Source: Planctomycetales bacterium
Lineage (GTDB): Bacteria > Planctomycetota > JAKEIC01
DNA length: 51,299 nucleotides
Assembly: GCA_022614695.1 (NCBI GenBank)
Contig: JAKEIC010000304.1
Location: forward strand, 1-51,299
Reading direction: 5' to 3'
Below are positions 16,983 through 26,486 of the stretch, one piece after another. The notes under the pieces are model-generated. The model was not told the DNA's origin and ran no database searches. It saw nothing but the letters and a program-made list of their open reading frames with translations. Position 1 is the first letter of the stretch. The number at the start of each line of letters is the position of its first letter. A program made the translations under genes and the position numbers.

Positions 16983-19561
16983 GCAGCTCCGACCTCCCCA
17001 GCCCCTCCGCTCCGGCTCCCCAGATCCGCGACCTCTCGCTCGAGGAGGAGATGAAGGCCTCCTACCTCACCTACGCGATGAGCGTCATCGTCTCGCGGGC
17101 GCTCCCCGACGTGCGGGACGGGCTCAAGCCCTCGCAGCGCCGGATCCTCGTCGCGATGAACGACCTCGGCCTCTCGCCGCGCGCCAAGTTCAGGAAGTGC
17201 GCGAAGATCTGCGGCGACACGACCGGCAACTACCACCCGCACGGGGATCAGGTCGTCTACCCGACGCTCGTCCGCTTCGCGCAGGACTTCGTGATGCGCT
17301 ACCGGCTCGTCGAGGGGCAGGGGAACTTCGGGACCGTGGACGGGGACCCGCCCGCGGCCATGCGCTACACCGAGGCGCGCCTCGCGGCTCCGGCCATGGA
17401 CCTCCTCGAGGACCTCGACCTCGACACCGTGGACATGGTCCCGAACTACGACGAGCGGCTGAAGGAGCCGACCGTCCTCCCGAGCAAGTTCCCGAACCTC
17501 CTCTGCAACGGATCGTCGGGCATCGCGGTCGGGATGGCGACCTCGATCCCCCCCCACAACGCGCGCGAGATCGCCGAGGCGATCGTGGCCGTCGTGAAGA
17601 ACCCGGACATCACGGCCGACGAGCTGATGAAGATCGTGCCCGGGCCGGACTTCCCGACCGGCGGGCTCCTCTGCGGCTCGGCCGGCATCCGCGAGGCCTA
17701 CACGACGGGCCGGGCTCTCCTTCGCGTGCGGTCCCGCACCCACGTCGAGGAGTCGCGGGGCCGCACGGCGATCGTCGTGACCGAAATCCCCTACCAGGTG
17801 AACCGGACCAACATCATTGACCGGATCGCGGAGCTCGTGAAGGAGGACCGCCTCCGCGGCGTCCACGACATCCGGGACGAGTCGGACCGCGAGGGGAGCC
17901 GGCTCGTGATCGAGCTGAAGAAGGACGAGGACCCGGAGGTGATCCGGAACCAGCTCTTCAAGAACACCCCGCTCGAGGAGTCGGTCTCGGTCAACATGAT
18001 CGCGCTCGTCGAGGGGCGCCCGGTGACCCTCACGCTCAAGGGGTTCCTCGAGCAGTTCATCCTCCACCGGAAGACCGTCATCGTCCGGCGCACCAAGCAC
18101 CTCCTCGCGAAGGCCGAGGCCGAGGCGCACGTCCTCGAGGGTCTCCGGATCGCGGTGCAGGCGATAGACGAGGTCGTCGCGATCATCAAGAAGGCGGCCG
18201 ACCCGAAGAGCGCGGGCGCCGCCCTCCGCGCGCGCTTCTCCCTCACCGAGGCCCAGTCCGACGCGATCCTCGCGATGCGCCTCTCGCGCCTCACGGGTCT
18301 CGAGGTCGAGAAGATCGAGTCGGAGCTCGCGGAGCTGCGGAAGAAGATCGCCGGCTACCGCGAGCTGCTCGGGAGCGAGCAGAAGGTGAAAGAGCTCGTC
18401 GTCGCGGAGGCGCGGGACCTCCAGCAGAGGTTCGGGGACCCGCGCCGCACCGACATCGTGGCCGAGGCGGAGGAGCTCTCGGCGGAGGACCTGATTGCCG
18501 ACGAGGACGTGGTCGTGACCATCTCGGCCGAGGGCTACGTGAAGCGGATGCCGATGGCGGCCTACCGCCGGCAGCGGCGGGGGGGCAAGGGCGTCACCGG
18601 CGCCGACACGAAGACGGGCGACGTGCTCAGCCACGTCTTCGTCGCGAGCACGCACGACTACCTGCTCTTCTTCACCGACCGGGGCCGCGTCTACTGGCAG
18701 AAGGTCTACGACATCCCCGACCTGTCGCGATACTCGCGCGGCCGCGCGATCGTGAACCTCGTCAACATGCGTCCGGAGGAGCAGGTCGCGGCGATGATCC
18801 CCGTGCGCGTCTTCGACGACCGCTACGTCCTGCTCGTCACCGCGAAGGGGACGATCAAGAAGACCGTCCTCTCGGCCTTCGGGAACCCGCGGGCGGGCGG
18901 GATCATCGCGCAGACTCTCGATGACGACGACCGCGTGGTCGGCGCCGTCGTCACGAGCGGCGAGGACGAGGTCCTCCTCGGGACCGGGGACGGCATGGGA
19001 CTGCGGTTCCGCGAGCAGGACGCCCGCCCGATGGGACGCACGGCCGGGGGCGTGAAGGGGATCTCGCTGCGCGAGGGAGACCAGGTGGTCGGGATGTGCC
19101 TCGCCGAGGCGGGGCGGACGGTCCTCACCGTCTGCGAGAAGGGGTACGGGAAGCGCACCCTCTTCGAGATGTACCGCCGCCAGCGCCGGGGCGGGATCGG
19201 GCTCATCAACATCCGGGTGACGGACAAGAACGGGAAGGTCGTGGCGCTCCGGAACGTGCGCGACGGGGACGAGATCCTGCTCGTGACGACGGGGGGCATG
19301 GTCGTGCGGACCCCGGTCGCGCCGATCTCGGTCATCGGCCGCGCGACGCAGGGCGTCCGGCTCATCACGCTCGACGAGGGCGACCGGCTGGCCTCGGTCG
19401 CGCTCGTGGCCTCGGAGGAGGGGGAGCCCGAGCGGGCGGGCGAGGCGAAGCCCCCGACCGGTCCGGTCGGCGAGGTGGCCGCGCCGCCGGGCGAGGAGGG
19501 GGACGAGCCCGAGGGCGGCGACGCGGGCTCCGGCGACGGCGCGGGCGGGAAGCCCGCGTAG
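16979..19561 (+). CDS. gyrA: DNA gyrase subunit A
   Basis: The 860-residue type IIA topoisomerase subunit has catalytic Tyr130 in [10 protein letters not shown], the winged-helix region at [14 protein letters not shown], and six-bladed C-terminal pinwheel repeats starting with the GyrA box QRRGGKG (in [13 protein letters not shown]), which marks gyrase rather than topoisomerase IV. It cuts and rejoins DNA with GyrB to introduce negative supercoils. The quinolone region reads [13 protein letters not shown], so the positions equal to E. coli Ser83 and Asp87 are Gln91 and Pro95. The tail (last ~45 residues) is acidic and Gly-rich. Translation is coupled to the M48 gene by an ATGA overlap. Confidence 0.96.
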   Translation: MSSSDLPSPSAPAPQIRDLSLEEEMKASYLTYAMSVIVSRALPDVRDGLKPSQRRILVAMNDLGLSPRAKFRKCAKICGDTTGNYHPHGDQVVYPTLVRFAQDFVMRYRLVEGQGNFGTVDGDPPAAMRYTEARLAAPAMDLLEDLDLDTVDMVPNYDERLKEPTVLPSKFPNLLCNGSSGIAVGMATSIPPHNAREIAEAIVAVVKNPDITADELMKIVPGPDFPTGGLLCGSAGIREAYTTGRALLRVRSRTHVEESRGRTAIVVTEIPYQVNRTNIIDRIAELVKEDRLRGVHDIRDESDREGSRLVIELKKDEDPEVIRNQLFKNTPLEESVSVNMIALVEGRPVTLTLKGFLEQFILHRKTVIVRRTKHLLAKAEAEAHVLEGLRIAVQAIDEVVAIIKKAADPKSAGAALRARFSLTEAQSDAILAMRLSRLTGLEVEKIESELAELRKKIAGYRELLGSEQKVKELVVAEARDLQQRFGDPRRTDIVAEAEELSAEDLIADEDVVVTISAEGYVKRMPMAAYRRQRRGGKGVTGADTKTGDVLSHVFVASTHDYLLFFTDRGRVYWQKVYDIPDLSRYSRGRAIVNLVNMRPEEQVAAMIPVRVFDDRYVLLVTAKGTIKKTVLSAFGNPRAGGIIAQTLDDDDRVVGAVVTSGEDEVLLGTGDGMGLRFREQDARPMGRTAGGVKGISLREGDQVVGMCLAEAGRTVLTVCEKGYGKRTLFEMYRRQRRGGIGLINIRVTDKNGKVVALRNVRDGDEILLVTTGGMVVRTPVAPISVIGRATQGVRLITLDEGDRLASVALVASEEGEPERAGEAKPPTGPVGEVAAPPGEEGDEPEGGDAGSGDGAGGKPA

Positions 19562-19570
19562 GCGGGGCCC

Positions 19571-20725
19571 CTACCTCTCCTTGTACCAGAGCACGGCGAA
19601 CTCCCCGGCCGAGCGGCGGAGCACCACCTCGACGCTCCGCGTCACGCGCTGCACCGTCGCCGTGACAGTCACCCGGAACGCCGTCGAGCGGATCGCGAGG
19701 TAGCCCTTCGTCTCGTCGTAGACGCTCTGGTTCTCGCCGAGGTTCTGCATGCCCGGGACGTCCTTCAGCTGGTCCACCGACGTGAAGGCCGAGTCCTTCG
19801 GGCCGACGCCCTCGGCCGCGGCCTCGGTCGCGCTCCCGGAGGAGTCGCCTCCCTCGTCCGGTCCCGCGGGCCCGCCGCCCGGCGCGCGCCGCGAGACGAT
19901 CGCCTGCACGGTCTCGTCGGACATGTTGGGGGAGAGGGCCTTGAGCACGATCGGGTCCGCCGTGTTCGCGTTGATCCGGCCGTTACTCCAAAGCGTCAAG
20001 TAGGGCGCGAGCCCCCGCGCCTCCTTCTTCGCCTCGCTCTTCAGGCCCTCGAGGACCTTCTTCGGGTCGAGCGCCTCCTCGCGGGCCTTCTCCTCCTCCT
20101 CGGCGGTCCTGGGCTTGGGCGGGGGCCCCCAGAGGACGAGCGGGGTGATCCCCTTCACGAGCAGGAACTCCCCGAGCGAGAGCGGCGGGATCGCCTCGGC
20201 CCCGTCCTTCGGGGACTCGTCCTCGCCCACGTCGAGCGTCCCCGGGCTCTTCCCCTCCTCGATCCAGGTCGCAAGGCTCTCGGCGAGCGTCGAGGCGGGC
20301 GGCTCCTTCTCGTCCTCGGTCCCCTCGCGGCACGCCACGACGAGCCGCTCGAGGACGCCCCGGCCCCACTTCTTGTAGGCCTCGGTCGGGGAGCGGAGGA
20401 GGAGGAGGTTCAGCTTCCGCTCCTCGTCCTCGATGACGAGGGTCACGGGAATCTCGCCCACCTTCACGGGCTTCGTGAGCCGCGCCCAGCGGTCGGCGAA
20501 CCCGTCGTGCTTCGTGCGCTGCTTGTCGTCGAGGAGGAGCGCCTTCGCGACCTCGACCCCGCCCCAGCAGGCGTAGAGGCCCTCCTGCCCGTCGCGGCCG
20601 TTCCGCGCGACCTGGAGGTCCACCTTGCTCGTGTAGGCGAGCTGCCCCACGAGCACCACCATGAGGGCGAGGATGATGAGGGCGAGGATGAGCGCGATGC
20701 CGCGGGATCGTCGCACCTGGGTCAA
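19571..20725 (-). CDS. GspK-like type II secretion minor pseudopilin
   Basis: The ~384-residue protein begins with a basic stretch, then the hydrophobic helix RGIALILALIILALMVV, as in type II secretion GspK, which lacks the usual Glu5. The body has the GspK pattern of a SAM-like domain ending in SNGRINANTADPIVLKAL and a helix-hairpin-helix region (SVDQLKDVPGM). GspK caps the pseudopilus tip with GspI and GspJ; these are not adjacent here. Start is uncertain: TTG 20725 follows a G-run; GTG 20716 three codons later gives MRRSRG. The last gene of the minus-strand cluster led by lysC. Confidence 0.8.
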   Translation of the reverse strand: MTQVRRSRGIALILALIILALMVVLVGQLAYTSKVDLQVARNGRDGQEGLYACWGGVEVAKALLLDDKQRTKHDGFADRWARLTKPVKVGEIPVTLVIEDEERKLNLLLLRSPTEAYKKWGRGVLERLVVACREGTEDEKEPPASTLAESLATWIEEGKSPGTLDVGEDESPKDGAEAIPPLSLGEFLLVKGITPLVLWGPPPKPRTAEEEEKAREEALDPKKVLEGLKSEAKKEARGLAPYLTLWSNGRINANTADPIVLKALSPNMSDETVQAIVSRRAPGGGPAGPDEGGDSSGSATEAAAEGVGPKDSAFTSVDQLKDVPGMQNLGENQSVYDETKGYLAIRSTAFRVTVTATVQRVTRSVEVVLRRSAGEFAVLWYKER

Positions 20726-20751
20726 ACGATCCCCCCCCTGGCCCGTTGGCC

Positions 20752-21711
20752 TCACTCCTTCTTCTCCTCCCCCTTCCCCCCGTCCTCCGGAGGCGCCGCG
20801 AGGCGGGAGAGGGCCGCATCGGCGAGCCTCCCGAGCGCCTCCACCGACGGCCCCGCGCCCCACGCGACCGCCCAGGCCGGCCCGGCGCGCCGAGCGACCC
20901 AGGCGCGGCCGGTCGGGTCGGTCCGGGAGAACCCCTGCTCGTCCCCGTCCCCGGCGGCGGTGGGGACCGCCTTCGAGATCGCCTCCGCGAGCGCCGCGAG
21001 GGCGGGCGCGGCGGCCTCGGGGGACGGGGCCCGGACGAGCACGAGGGTCGCGCGATGGGGACCGAGCGCGTAACGGGCCGAGGCCGCCTCGGAGCCCGCC
21101 GGGACGGCGGCGGGCGGCGGGAGGACGGGCGCGAGCCGCGGCGCGATCCCGAGCGGCCCGCGGGCGTGGAGCTCCGTGCCCGGCTCCTTCCCCTCCGGCG
21201 GGAAGGCGCGGAGGAGGGCCGGCGTCTCGACCGGCTCGGCCGGGGGCGCCTTCGACGCGACCGCCCCCGCGAGCGCCTCGAGGGCCCGCGCCGAGGCCGC
21301 GTCCCCCGCGACGGCCGTCGCCTCGGCGTAGACCGTGCCGCGGCGGAGGCGGACCGCGTGCGCGGAGCGTGCCCCCTCCTCCCCGAAGGCGGCCGACGTC
21401 TCTTTGGGCCGCCGCCGGGCGGTGAAGTACCCGAGGGCTCCGGTCGCGTCCGAGAAGAGGTGGACCTCGAGGAGGATCGCGCGGTTGCCGTGCGTGTAGA
21501 CCCGTGCCGCGTGGGTCCGGGCGCCGTACTCGGCGATGACCGCGGCGCCCGGCCCGAGGAGGTCCTCGGGCCTCCCGGGCGGGAAGAGGAGCGCCGCCCC
21601 CGCGGACCAGGGCTCGGGGGCGAGGGGGAGGAGGTCCCCGGGACCGTCGGCGTGGGCGGGGGTGGCGAGCGCCACGGCGAACCCGACCGTCCAGAGGAAT
21701 CGCCCCTGCAT
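20752..21711 (-). CDS. Exported protein of unknown function
   Basis: The 319-residue protein starts with a signal peptide (MQGRFLWTVGFAVALATPAHA, cleavage after AHA). The mature part has two similar halves with patterns such as EVHLFSDATGALGYFTAR and ATLVLVRAPSPEAAAPALAAL, suggesting a duplicated alpha/beta domain. It resembles exported proteins of the DUF6599 type in which a quantity of gas or ligand is not defined; this match is tentative. The C-terminus is Lys/Glu-rich. ATG 21711 is chosen over GTG 21729 because the signal peptide starts there. It is 36 bases downstream of the TMTC-like gene. Confidence 0.7.
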   Translation of the reverse strand: MQGRFLWTVGFAVALATPAHADGPGDLLPLAPEPWSAGAALLFPPGRPEDLLGPGAAVIAEYGARTHAARVYTHGNRAILLEVHLFSDATGALGYFTARRRPKETSAAFGEEGARSAHAVRLRRGTVYAEATAVAGDAASARALEALAGAVASKAPPAEPVETPALLRAFPPEGKEPGTELHARGPLGIAPRLAPVLPPPAAVPAGSEAASARYALGPHRATLVLVRAPSPEAAAPALAALAEAISKAVPTAAGDGDEQGFSRTDPTGRAWVARRAGPAWAVAWGAGPSVEALGRLADAALSRLAAPPEDGGKGEEKKE

Positions 21712-21747
21712 CGGTGGCGAGGATAGCACGCGCGGATCGAGTCCGGG

Positions 21748-23463
21748 CTATCTCGCGAGCCTCCGCCTCAGCTCCTCGCGCCGCGCGGCGATCCGGGCGT
21801 CCCCCGGCGCGAGGGCCGCCGCGCGGTCGAGGGCGGCGAGGGCTTCCCCGAGCCGGCCGGCGAGGTAGTAGCCCTCGGCGAGGTTCGCCTGGACCGCGGG
21901 CTGGCGCGGCTCCCGGCGCGCGCCTTCCTCGAGGAGGCGGACCGCCTCGGGAACCTCGCCGCGGCGGAGCAGGATCGAGCCGAGGTTCGAGAAGGCTCCT
22001 CCGAGGCCCGGGGGCGAGATCTCGACCGCGCGGCGGAAGGCGGCCTCGGCATCCGCGGCGCGGCCGAGGCGCAGGAGGGTGCTCCCGAGGTTCACCGCCG
22101 CCTCGGCGTAGCCGGCGTGGATCGCGAGCGCACGCTCGTAGGACGCCCGGGCCTCGTCGAGGCGGCCGGCCGAGGCGCGGACCTCGCCCAGGCCGAACCA
22201 GGCGCGCGCGCTCTCGGGGACCGCGGCGACCGTCGCCTCCGCGAGAGTCTCGGGCGACCGCCAGTCGAGCGTGCGGGAGAGCGTCCGGAGGCCGGCGGCG
22301 ACGAGGAGACCGGCGGCGGCCGCGAGCGCCGCCGCGCGCTTCCCGCCGCCCGCCGCGAGGGCCCGGTCGAGCAGGGCCCCCGATGCGAGCGCCACCCCGA
22401 GGAGCGGCGTGTAAAGGAGCCTCTCCGACAGGGCGTACCCCATGGCGAAGGGGATGTTCGAGAAGGGGGCGAGGCTCGCGAGGAGCCACGCGGACGCGAG
22501 GGCGAGAGGGGTCTGGACGCGGCCACGGGCGAGCACGAGTACGAGCACGAGCACGAGCACGGCCCCGAGGAGCGGGCCCGCCCCCCACGGGGACTCCCGC
22601 GGGACGACGGCCGCGAGGGAGTAGTCGGCCGAGAGCGTCCCCGGGAAGAGCGCGAGCCCCGCGTACCGGACGAGCCCCTCGAGGCCGGTCCAGAGGCGGA
22701 CGGCCCCGGCCGAGTCGGCGACGGGGTTGTCGAGCCGGGAGACCGGGCATCTGGTCCCGAGCCCGCCGAGAACTGCGACGCGGATCGCGAAGTAGGTTCC
22801 GAGCACGGCCGCGGTGACCGCGTAGGACCGGAGCCGTCGAGGCCACGCGGGAAGGATCGGCCCGGCCCCGAGGAGGTGGACGACCAGGAGCGCCAGCGGG
22901 AACACGACCGCCGTCTCCTTCGCGAGGAGCCCCCCGAGGAGCGCCGCCCCCATCCCGGCGAGCGCGCGGGGCGAGCCGCCCGGCCTCCCCCGGTGCCGCG
23001 CCTCCAGGAGGAGCGCGCCGGCGACCCCGAGGAACGCGAGTATCTCGGCCCGGCCCACGACCTCGCAGACCGCCTCGGAGCGCGCCGGGTGCAGCGCGAG
23101 GAGGAGGGCCGCCGCGAGCGCCGCGGCCGGCCCGAGCCCGAGCCGCCGGAAGAGCGGCAGCGCGAGGGCCGAGGCCGCCGCGTGCAGGAGGAGGTTCCCC
23201 GCGTGGTGGAGCGCGGGCCCTCCCCCGAGCGACCGCTCGACGGCGATCGTCGCGAGCGTAAGGGGCCGGTAGAGGTTCGGCGGCCCGTCCACGCCGGCCC
23301 AATACGAGGTCCCGAGTAGCCTCGGGATGTTCGCGAGCGACGCCGTGAGCGGGTTGCGGAACACCTGCTCCACGTCGTCCCGGCAGAGTCCGTTCCCGAG
23401 CGTCGGCCAGTAGGCGACCCCCGCCGCGAGGCTCACCCAGAGGAAGGGGGGAAGGCGCCTCAC
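21748..23463 (-). CDS. TMTC-like multi-pass membrane protein with C-terminal TPRs
   Basis: The 571-residue protein has about ten membrane helices followed by TPRs from about residue 420. The N-terminal loop holds LCRDDVEQVFRNP and NLYRPLT, and the second helix pair holds LHPARSEAVCEVVGRAEIL, patterns shared by TMTC-type and related GT-C proteins that use lipid-linked sugars for O-mannosylation. It may therefore glycosylate exported proteins, but sugar and target are unknown. A run of five hexamers encodes VLVLVLVLVL in one helix. Start GTG 23463, 18 bases after lysC. Confidence 0.75.
   Translation of the reverse strand: MRRLPPFLWVSLAAGVAYWPTLGNGLCRDDVEQVFRNPLTASLANIPRLLGTSYWAGVDGPPNLYRPLTLATIAVERSLGGGPALHHAGNLLLHAAASALALPLFRRLGLGPAAALAAALLLALHPARSEAVCEVVGRAEILAFLGVAGALLLEARHRGRPGGSPRALAGMGAALLGGLLAKETAVVFPLALLVVHLLGAGPILPAWPRRLRSYAVTAAVLGTYFAIRVAVLGGLGTRCPVSRLDNPVADSAGAVRLWTGLEGLVRYAGLALFPGTLSADYSLAAVVPRESPWGAGPLLGAVLVLVLVLVLARGRVQTPLALASAWLLASLAPFSNIPFAMGYALSERLLYTPLLGVALASGALLDRALAAGGGKRAAALAAAAGLLVAAGLRTLSRTLDWRSPETLAEATVAAVPESARAWFGLGEVRASAGRLDEARASYERALAIHAGYAEAAVNLGSTLLRLGRAADAEAAFRRAVEISPPGLGGAFSNLGSILLRRGEVPEAVRLLEEGARREPRQPAVQANLAEGYYLAGRLGEALAALDRAAALAPGDARIAARREELRRRLAR
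22531..22560. repeat. Hexanucleotide array GAGCAC/GAGTAC x5
   Basis: Five tandem hexamers (GAGCAC GAGTAC then three GAGCAC) inside the TMTC-like gene encode alternating Val-Leu in a membrane helix. Related runs occur near 30480, 30660 and 39125. Confidence 0.8.
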
Positions 23464-23481
23464 GTCCCCGGGCTCGCCCCC

Positions 23482-24831
23482 CTAGCCGCCGGCCGTAGGC
23501 CGGCGGCTCTTGCCGAAGAACGCCTTGTGCAGGGCCTTCACCGTCGCGGGGATCTCCTTGTTGTCTATCAGGAACGAGACGTTCACGCGAGTCGCCCCCT
23601 GCGAGATGAGCTGCGGCGTGACACCGGCGCGGGCGAGCGTCGTGAAGATCCGGGCGGGGATGTCGTGGGCGCCGCGGATGGCGCTGCCCACGACGCAGAC
23701 GATCGTCTTCCCGCCTTCCAACTCGACCGAGGCGAACTTCCGCAGCTCCTCCGCGGCCGCCTTGAGGTTCCGGTCCGAGTCGGTCGTGAGCGAGACCGAG
23801 ATCTCGGAGGTCGCGATCTGGTTCACGACGACCTTGTGCCGGCCGAAGATGTCGAACATCCGCTGCATGAAGCCGTGCTGCTGGAACATCCGGGTCGAGA
23901 CGACGTTGATGAGGTACTGGTCCTCCTTGTACGCGATCGAGCGGACGACCCCGTCGCGCGCGGCCTTCGTGGGCACGATCACGGTGCCCGGGCTCGAGGG
24001 GCGCATCGTGTTGAGCACCCGGACGGGCACCTTGCGCTCCATGGCCGGGAGGAGCGTCGAGGGGTGCAGCACCCGCGCCCCGTACCACGCCAGCTCGCTC
24101 GCCTCCTCGAACGAGAGGACGTCAATGGGGAGCGCCGACCGGCAGACCGACGGGTCGGCCGTCATCACGCCGTCCACGTCTGTCCAAATCTGGACCTCGT
24201 CCACGCGGAGCGCGGCGCCGAAGATCGTCGCGGTGTAGTCGCTCCCGTCCCGGCCGAGCGTCGTCACGTTCCCTTCGCGGTCGCGGGCGATGTAGCCGGT
24301 GATGACGGGGACCTCCTTCGTACGGAGGAGCTTCCGGAGGCGGGCCGGGATGTTGCGATAGGTGGATCGCAGCGGCGTCGCGCCCCCGAACTCGGAGTCG
24401 GTGACGAGCCCCGCCTCGTCGGCGGGGATCGCTCGCGCCGGGACTCCGACGGCGCGGAGGTGCGCCGCGAGGATCGTCGCGGACATCCGTTCCCCGAACG
24501 AGACGACGAAGTCGAGCGAGCGGGGGGTGAGTTCCCCCACGAGGGAGATCCCGCGAAGCAGGTCCTCGAGCTGGAAGAAGAACGGGGCGCAGAGGTCGGG
24601 CGGCAGCCCGAGCGCCTCGCAGGTCTCGGTGTGCCGCCGCATGAGGTCCCGGATCGAGACCGAGCCCTGGAGCGCCCGGTTCGCGAGCATGATGAGCTGG
24701 TCCGTGACGCCGCCCAGGGCGGAGACGACCACCACCGGCTTCTTCGGGAGGCTCCTCCGGACGATCTCGCCGACATTGCGGATTCGCTCGGGTTTCGCGA
24801 CCGACGAGCCCCCGAACTTCATCACGATCAT
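23482..24831 (-). CDS. lysC: Aspartate kinase (LysC-type, with ACT domains)
   Basis: The 449-residue enzyme phosphorylates aspartate, the first step to Lys, Thr, Met and diaminopimelate. It starts MIVMKFGGSSVAKPERI, the ATP-site motif, and contains SFGERMSATILA and the catalytic GRDGSDYTATIFGAAL, then WTDVDGVMTADP. Two ACT domains follow (SINVVSTRMFQQHGFM, VCVVGSAIRG), so feedback control by lysine or threonine is expected. The length fits the E. coli LysC subgroup. The start codon lies in one arm of a 14-bp inverted repeat whose other arm covers the predicted -10, so expression may be regulated there. Diaminopimelate use supports a normal peptidoglycan. Confidence 0.94.
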   Translation of the reverse strand: MIVMKFGGSSVAKPERIRNVGEIVRRSLPKKPVVVVSALGGVTDQLIMLANRALQGSVSIRDLMRRHTETCEALGLPPDLCAPFFFQLEDLLRGISLVGELTPRSLDFVVSFGERMSATILAAHLRAVGVPARAIPADEAGLVTDSEFGGATPLRSTYRNIPARLRKLLRTKEVPVITGYIARDREGNVTTLGRDGSDYTATIFGAALRVDEVQIWTDVDGVMTADPSVCRSALPIDVLSFEEASELAWYGARVLHPSTLLPAMERKVPVRVLNTMRPSSPGTVIVPTKAARDGVVRSIAYKEDQYLINVVSTRMFQQHGFMQRMFDIFGRHKVVVNQIATSEISVSLTTDSDRNLKAAAEELRKFASVELEGGKTIVCVVGSAIRGAHDIPARIFTTLARAGVTPQLISQGATRVNVSFLIDNKEIPATVKALHKAFFGKSRRPTAGG

Positions 24832-24870
24832 TCGCCGCCCTCGATCCCCCGACGGGGGGCGGCGAATGAT
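24827..24870. promoter_or_regulatory. 14-bp perfect inverted repeat over lysC start and -10
   Basis: ATCATTCGCCGCCC (24827-24840) and GGGCGGCGAATGAT (24857-24870) are perfect inverse complements with a 16-base centre. On the minus strand one arm overlaps the predicted -10 and the other covers the lysC ATG. An operator is the simplest reading, because transcription would start inside the upstream arm. Confidence 0.6.
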
Positions 24871-24894
24871 AGGGAGGGTCCTCCGCCCCAGCAA
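24866..24894 (-). promoter_or_regulatory. Candidate sigma70 promoter for lysC
   Basis: On the minus strand TTGCTG (24894-24889), 17 bases, then TATCAT (24871-24866). It is divergent from the promoter of the LeuA-type gene, with 14 bases between their -35 boxes. Confidence 0.5.
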
Positions 24895-24908
24895 GGCGCG
24901 GGGGCGCG

Positions 24909-24938
24909 TTGCCCGCGGCTCGGCGCGCGGCCTATAAT
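24909..24938 (+). promoter_or_regulatory. Sigma70 promoter with consensus TATAAT for the LeuA-type gene
   Basis: TTGCCC (24909-24914), 18 bases, TATAAT (24933-24938). The predicted start near 24945 gives a ~27-base leader before ATG 24972. Confidence 0.6.
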
Positions 24939-24971
24939 CACCGAGGCCGCGATGGGGCGGCATCGAAACCC

Positions 24972-26276
24972 ATGTCCAAGAAATCCTCGAAGCGAGCGCC
25001 GGCCGCGCCCGAGCCGGCGGTGTCCGCCCCGGACCCGCACGCGGACCTGATCTACCGGTGGGACCTTCACGACGGCGCCCCCCAGGGTCTCGACCACCGG
25101 GTGACCTTCGACGACGAGACGCTGCGCGACGGGCTCCAGTCCCCCTCGGTCGTCACGCCCTCGCTCAAGCAGAAGATCGAGATCCTCCACCTGATGGCCG
25201 AGATCGGGGTCCACGTCGTGGACGTCGGGCTCCCGGGCGCCGGGCCGCACGTCGTCGAGCACGTCCGGGCGCTCGTCCGGGAGATCCGCGACCAGAAGCT
25301 CCCGCTCGAGCCCCACTGCGCCGCGCGGACCGTGATCCAGGACATCGAGCCGGTCGTCCGGGTCTCGCAGGAGCTCGGGGTCCCGATCACGGCCGACGTC
25401 TTCATCGGGTCGTCGCCGATCCGGCAGTACGCCGAGGACTGGACCCTCGACAAGATGCTCCAGCACTCGGAGACGGCCGTCACCTACGCGGTGAAGCAGG
25501 GCCTCCCGGTGATGTACGTGACCGAGGACACGACGCGGGCCCGCCCCGAGACGGTCGAGAAGCTCTACTCCTCGGCGATCGGCTGGGGCGCGACCGAGAT
25601 CACCGTCTGCGACACGGTCGGCCACGCCACCCCGGACGGCACGCGGAACCTGATCCGGTTCGTGAAGGGGATCATCGAGCGCTCGGGCAGGAAGGTCCGG
25701 CTGAACTGGCACGGCCACCGGGACCGCGGACTCGACGTGGCCGTGGCCCTCTTCGCCGCCGAGGCGGGCGCCGACCAGATCCACGGCTGCGCTCTCGGGA
25801 TCGGGGAGAGGGTGGGGAACACGCCCCTCGACCTCGTGATGGTCAACATGAAGCTCCTCGGCTGGATTGACAACGACCTCCGGGCGCTCCCGCGGTACGT
25901 GAGGAAGGTCTCGGAGGCGACCGGGGTGCCGCTCCCGCGCAACTACCCCGTCCTCGGCGAGGACGCCTTCGAGACCGGCACGGGAGTCCACGCCGCGGCC
26001 GTCATCAAGGCCTTCAAGAAGAGCGACCTCTGGCTCGCGAACCGGGTCTACTCGGGAGTCCCGGCCGACATGGTGGGCCGCGAGCAGAAGATCGTGGTCG
26101 GCCCCATGTCCGGGAAGAGCAACGTCGAGTGGTGGCTCTCGAGCCGGGGCATCGAGCCGGGGAAGGACCTCGTGGACCGGATCTTCGCGGCGGCCAAGGC
26201 GAGCAACCGTATCCTCAGGGACGAGGAGATCGAGGCGCTTCTGCCTGCGGGGGCGGGCAGGGGGAACCGGGGGTAG
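24972..26276 (+). CDS. LeuA/homocitrate-synthase-family acyltransferase (HMGL-like)
   Basis: The 434-residue TIM-barrel enzyme carries the acyltransferase signature TFDDETLRDGLQSP (Arg52, Asp53), metal ligands in LNWHGHRDRG, and the second family signature GIGERVGNTPLDLV. These enzymes condense acetyl-CoA with a 2-oxoacid. It lacks the long C-terminal regulatory domain of typical 2-isopropylmalate synthase, so homocitrate synthase or a related isopropylmalate/citramalate synthase is possible. A LeuB-type dehydrogenase lies 0.5 kb away in convergent orientation, which fits a 2-oxoacid elongation pathway. ATG 24972 is chosen since the preceding codons look non-coding. Confidence 0.85.
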   Translation: MSKKSSKRAPAAPEPAVSAPDPHADLIYRWDLHDGAPQGLDHRVTFDDETLRDGLQSPSVVTPSLKQKIEILHLMAEIGVHVVDVGLPGAGPHVVEHVRALVREIRDQKLPLEPHCAARTVIQDIEPVVRVSQELGVPITADVFIGSSPIRQYAEDWTLDKMLQHSETAVTYAVKQGLPVMYVTEDTTRARPETVEKLYSSAIGWGATEITVCDTVGHATPDGTRNLIRFVKGIIERSGRKVRLNWHGHRDRGLDVAVALFAAEAGADQIHGCALGIGERVGNTPLDLVMVNMKLLGWIDNDLRALPRYVRKVSEATGVPLPRNYPVLGEDAFETGTGVHAAAVIKAFKKSDLWLANRVYSGVPADMVGREQKIVVGPMSGKSNVEWWLSSRGIEPGKDLVDRIFAAAKASNRILRDEEIEALLPAGAGRGNRG

Positions 26277-26407
26277 GGGCCCGGCTCACGCGGCTTCGGG
26301 AGCCTCTTCAGGTCGCAGGCCACGGTGCCACGAACATACCGGGCCGCCCCTTCGCGCACCGGATCGGGAACCCATGCCCGCAGTGATCCTCACGATGGGC
26401 CGGACGG

Positions 26408-26437
26408 TTGACAGGATTCCGGGCCCCTACCCATACT
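26408..26437 (+). promoter_or_regulatory. Sigma70-type promoter for the small basic protein
   Basis: Perfect TTGACA (26408-26413), 18 bases, CATACT (26432-26437). The start near 26444 gives a ~43-base leader ending in AAGGAGG (26473-26479), the best ribosome site in the window. Confidence 0.65.
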
Positions 26438-26486
26438 CCGGCCCGGCCGGCCGCGGAGGCGACCGGCGCGAGAAGGAGGCCACACC

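Noticed and set aside
19571..24088. A 1505-codon open frame on the minus strand
   Set aside because: It spans four separate genes; only its last part (19571-20725) reads as protein (GspK-like). The rest is Arg/Gly/Pro-rich shadow of lysC, the TMTC-like and exported-protein genes, an effect of extreme GC content.
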